Origin: Lutibacter sp.
GTDB taxonomy: Bacteria; Bacteroidota; Bacteroidia; Flavobacteriales; Flavobacteriaceae
DNA length: 5,418 nt
Assembly: GCA_003516285.1 (NCBI GenBank)
Contig: DPCK01000018.1
Location: 6,237-11,654 of the forward strand
Direction: 5' to 3'
The notes beneath the pieces are model-generated. The model saw nothing but the letters and a program-made list of their open reading frames with translations. It made no database searches and was not told where the DNA came from. Positions 5,002 through 5,418 of this stretch are shown one piece after another. The position numbers were made by a program, and so were the translations under genes. Position 1 is the first letter of the stretch. The number at the start of each line of letters is the position of its first letter.

Positions 5002-5038
5002 AAAAGCCTGCCCAGTAATCGTACAAACTGGACAGGCT
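5000..5038 (-). terminator. Intrinsic terminator of the beta-barrel protein gene
   Basis: On the minus strand, AGCCTGTCCAGT (5038-5027), a 10-base loop and ACTGGGCAGGCT (5016-5005) form a 12-bp stem with one mismatch. A run of T (5005-5000) follows, overlapping the DUF1684 stop codon on the other strand. It sits 33 bases past the stop of the minus-strand gene. On the plus strand the hairpin lacks a T-tract but may still stop transcripts from the DUF1684 gene. Confidence 0.85.
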
Positions 5039-5071
5039 AAACCTAATATAATAATTAACCAATAACTATTC

Positions 5072-5418
5072 TTATAAAGAAATCACAAACACCAAATAAG
5101 CATCATCTGTATCCGGATTAAAAATGGCTGATGCAGATACGCCTAAACTAAATGCGTCGGTGATTTTAATGGCTTTCGATGCCGAAAGTCCGAAGTTGGA
5201 AACTTTATATTCCCCATCTGTGGTATATATTTCATTTCCTGCCCCAACAAAAGCTTTCAATTCCGTTTCACCAACTTTGAAAGGGTAACCCAATTCTGTA
5301 TAAACTGAATTGTTATCATCATTGTAAACGTTTATACCCATAAATAATGTTAATGGAAATTTCTCCACCCCGTCAAAACTTAATGTAGCCTCACCAACGT
5401 GATTTTGCATTTTAAAAT
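5072..5418 (-). CDS. Outer-membrane beta-barrel protein, TorF-like, C-terminal part (5' end outside window)
   Basis: The frame is open to the window edge: the two codons before the Met at 5410 encode Phe and Lys, so that Met is probably internal and the gene starts to the right. The visible 114 or so residues alternate polar and hydrophobic positions in paired strands: F-P-L-T-L-F-M-G-I-N-V, V-Y-T-E-L-G-Y-P-F, E-L-K-A-F-V-G-A-G-N, V-S-N-F-G-L-S-A-S-K, F-S-L-G-V-S-A-S-A-I-F-N-P, and the last strand D-A-Y-L-V-F-V-I-S-L. The block S-A-S-K-A-I-K-I-T-D-A-F-S-L followed by F-N-P-D-T resembles the end of Bacteroidota proteins annotated as TorF-family putative porins. An outer-membrane barrel is inferred; pore function and cargo are unknown. 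The signal peptide and promoter are not in view. A strong terminator follows at 5000-5038. Confidence 0.72.
   Translation of the reverse strand, partial: FKMQNHVGEATLSFDGVEKFPLTLFMGINVYNDDNNSVYTELGYPFKVGETELKAFVGAGNEIYTTDGEYKVSNFGLSASKAIKITDAFSLGVSASAIFNPDTDDAYLVFVISL

Overview
The window looks like chromosome from a Bacteroidota bacterium, most likely a flavobacterium. The sequence is AT-rich, start codons sit behind A-rich leaders instead of Shine-Dalgarno sites, and several genes have the Bacteroidota -7 promoter box TAnnTTTG. Two lipoproteins, a lipoprotein export-type signal and an outer-membrane beta-barrel C-terminus of a type common in this phylum agree with this. The assignment rests on these features and not on a marker gene.

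Left part (1-1840). A small lipoprotein with an ABM (quinol monooxygenase-like) domain at 492-869 is preceded by a textbook Bacteroidota promoter and followed by a MORN/YwqK-type repeat protein (975-1253). A frameshifted, truncated relative of the MORN gene's 3' end lies upstream at about 170-259. Convergent with the MORN gene is the decayed reading frame of a small membrane protein (1273-1461, minus strand). A 67-residue two-helix membrane protein follows at 1634-1837. The section reads as a small-gene accessory region with gene decay.

Middle part (1840-3960). An exported PrxQ/BCP-type peroxiredoxin (plus strand) faces a 12-helix MFS transporter of the drug/H+ antiporter kind (minus strand). 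The two are separated by degenerate 7-base repeats and a perfect GC-rich palindrome that can serve as a shared terminator.

Right part (3960-5418). The 440-base divergent gap between the MFS gene and a DUF1684 lipoprotein gene is unusually structured. It holds a long multi-helix palindromic element (4031-4170) that folds well as a minus-strand RNA and resembles dispersed structured repeats of flavobacteria. It also holds a separate orphan minus-strand terminator hairpin (4243-4264). The window closes with the C-terminal part of a beta-barrel outer-membrane protein on the minus strand, whose terminator abuts the DUF1684 stop codon.

The genes do not form one clear pathway. The best candidates for follow-up are the structured element upstream of the MFS gene, the decayed MORN duplicate, and the decayed small membrane protein. 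I see no defence system, CRISPR array, complete mobile element, tRNA or rRNA.
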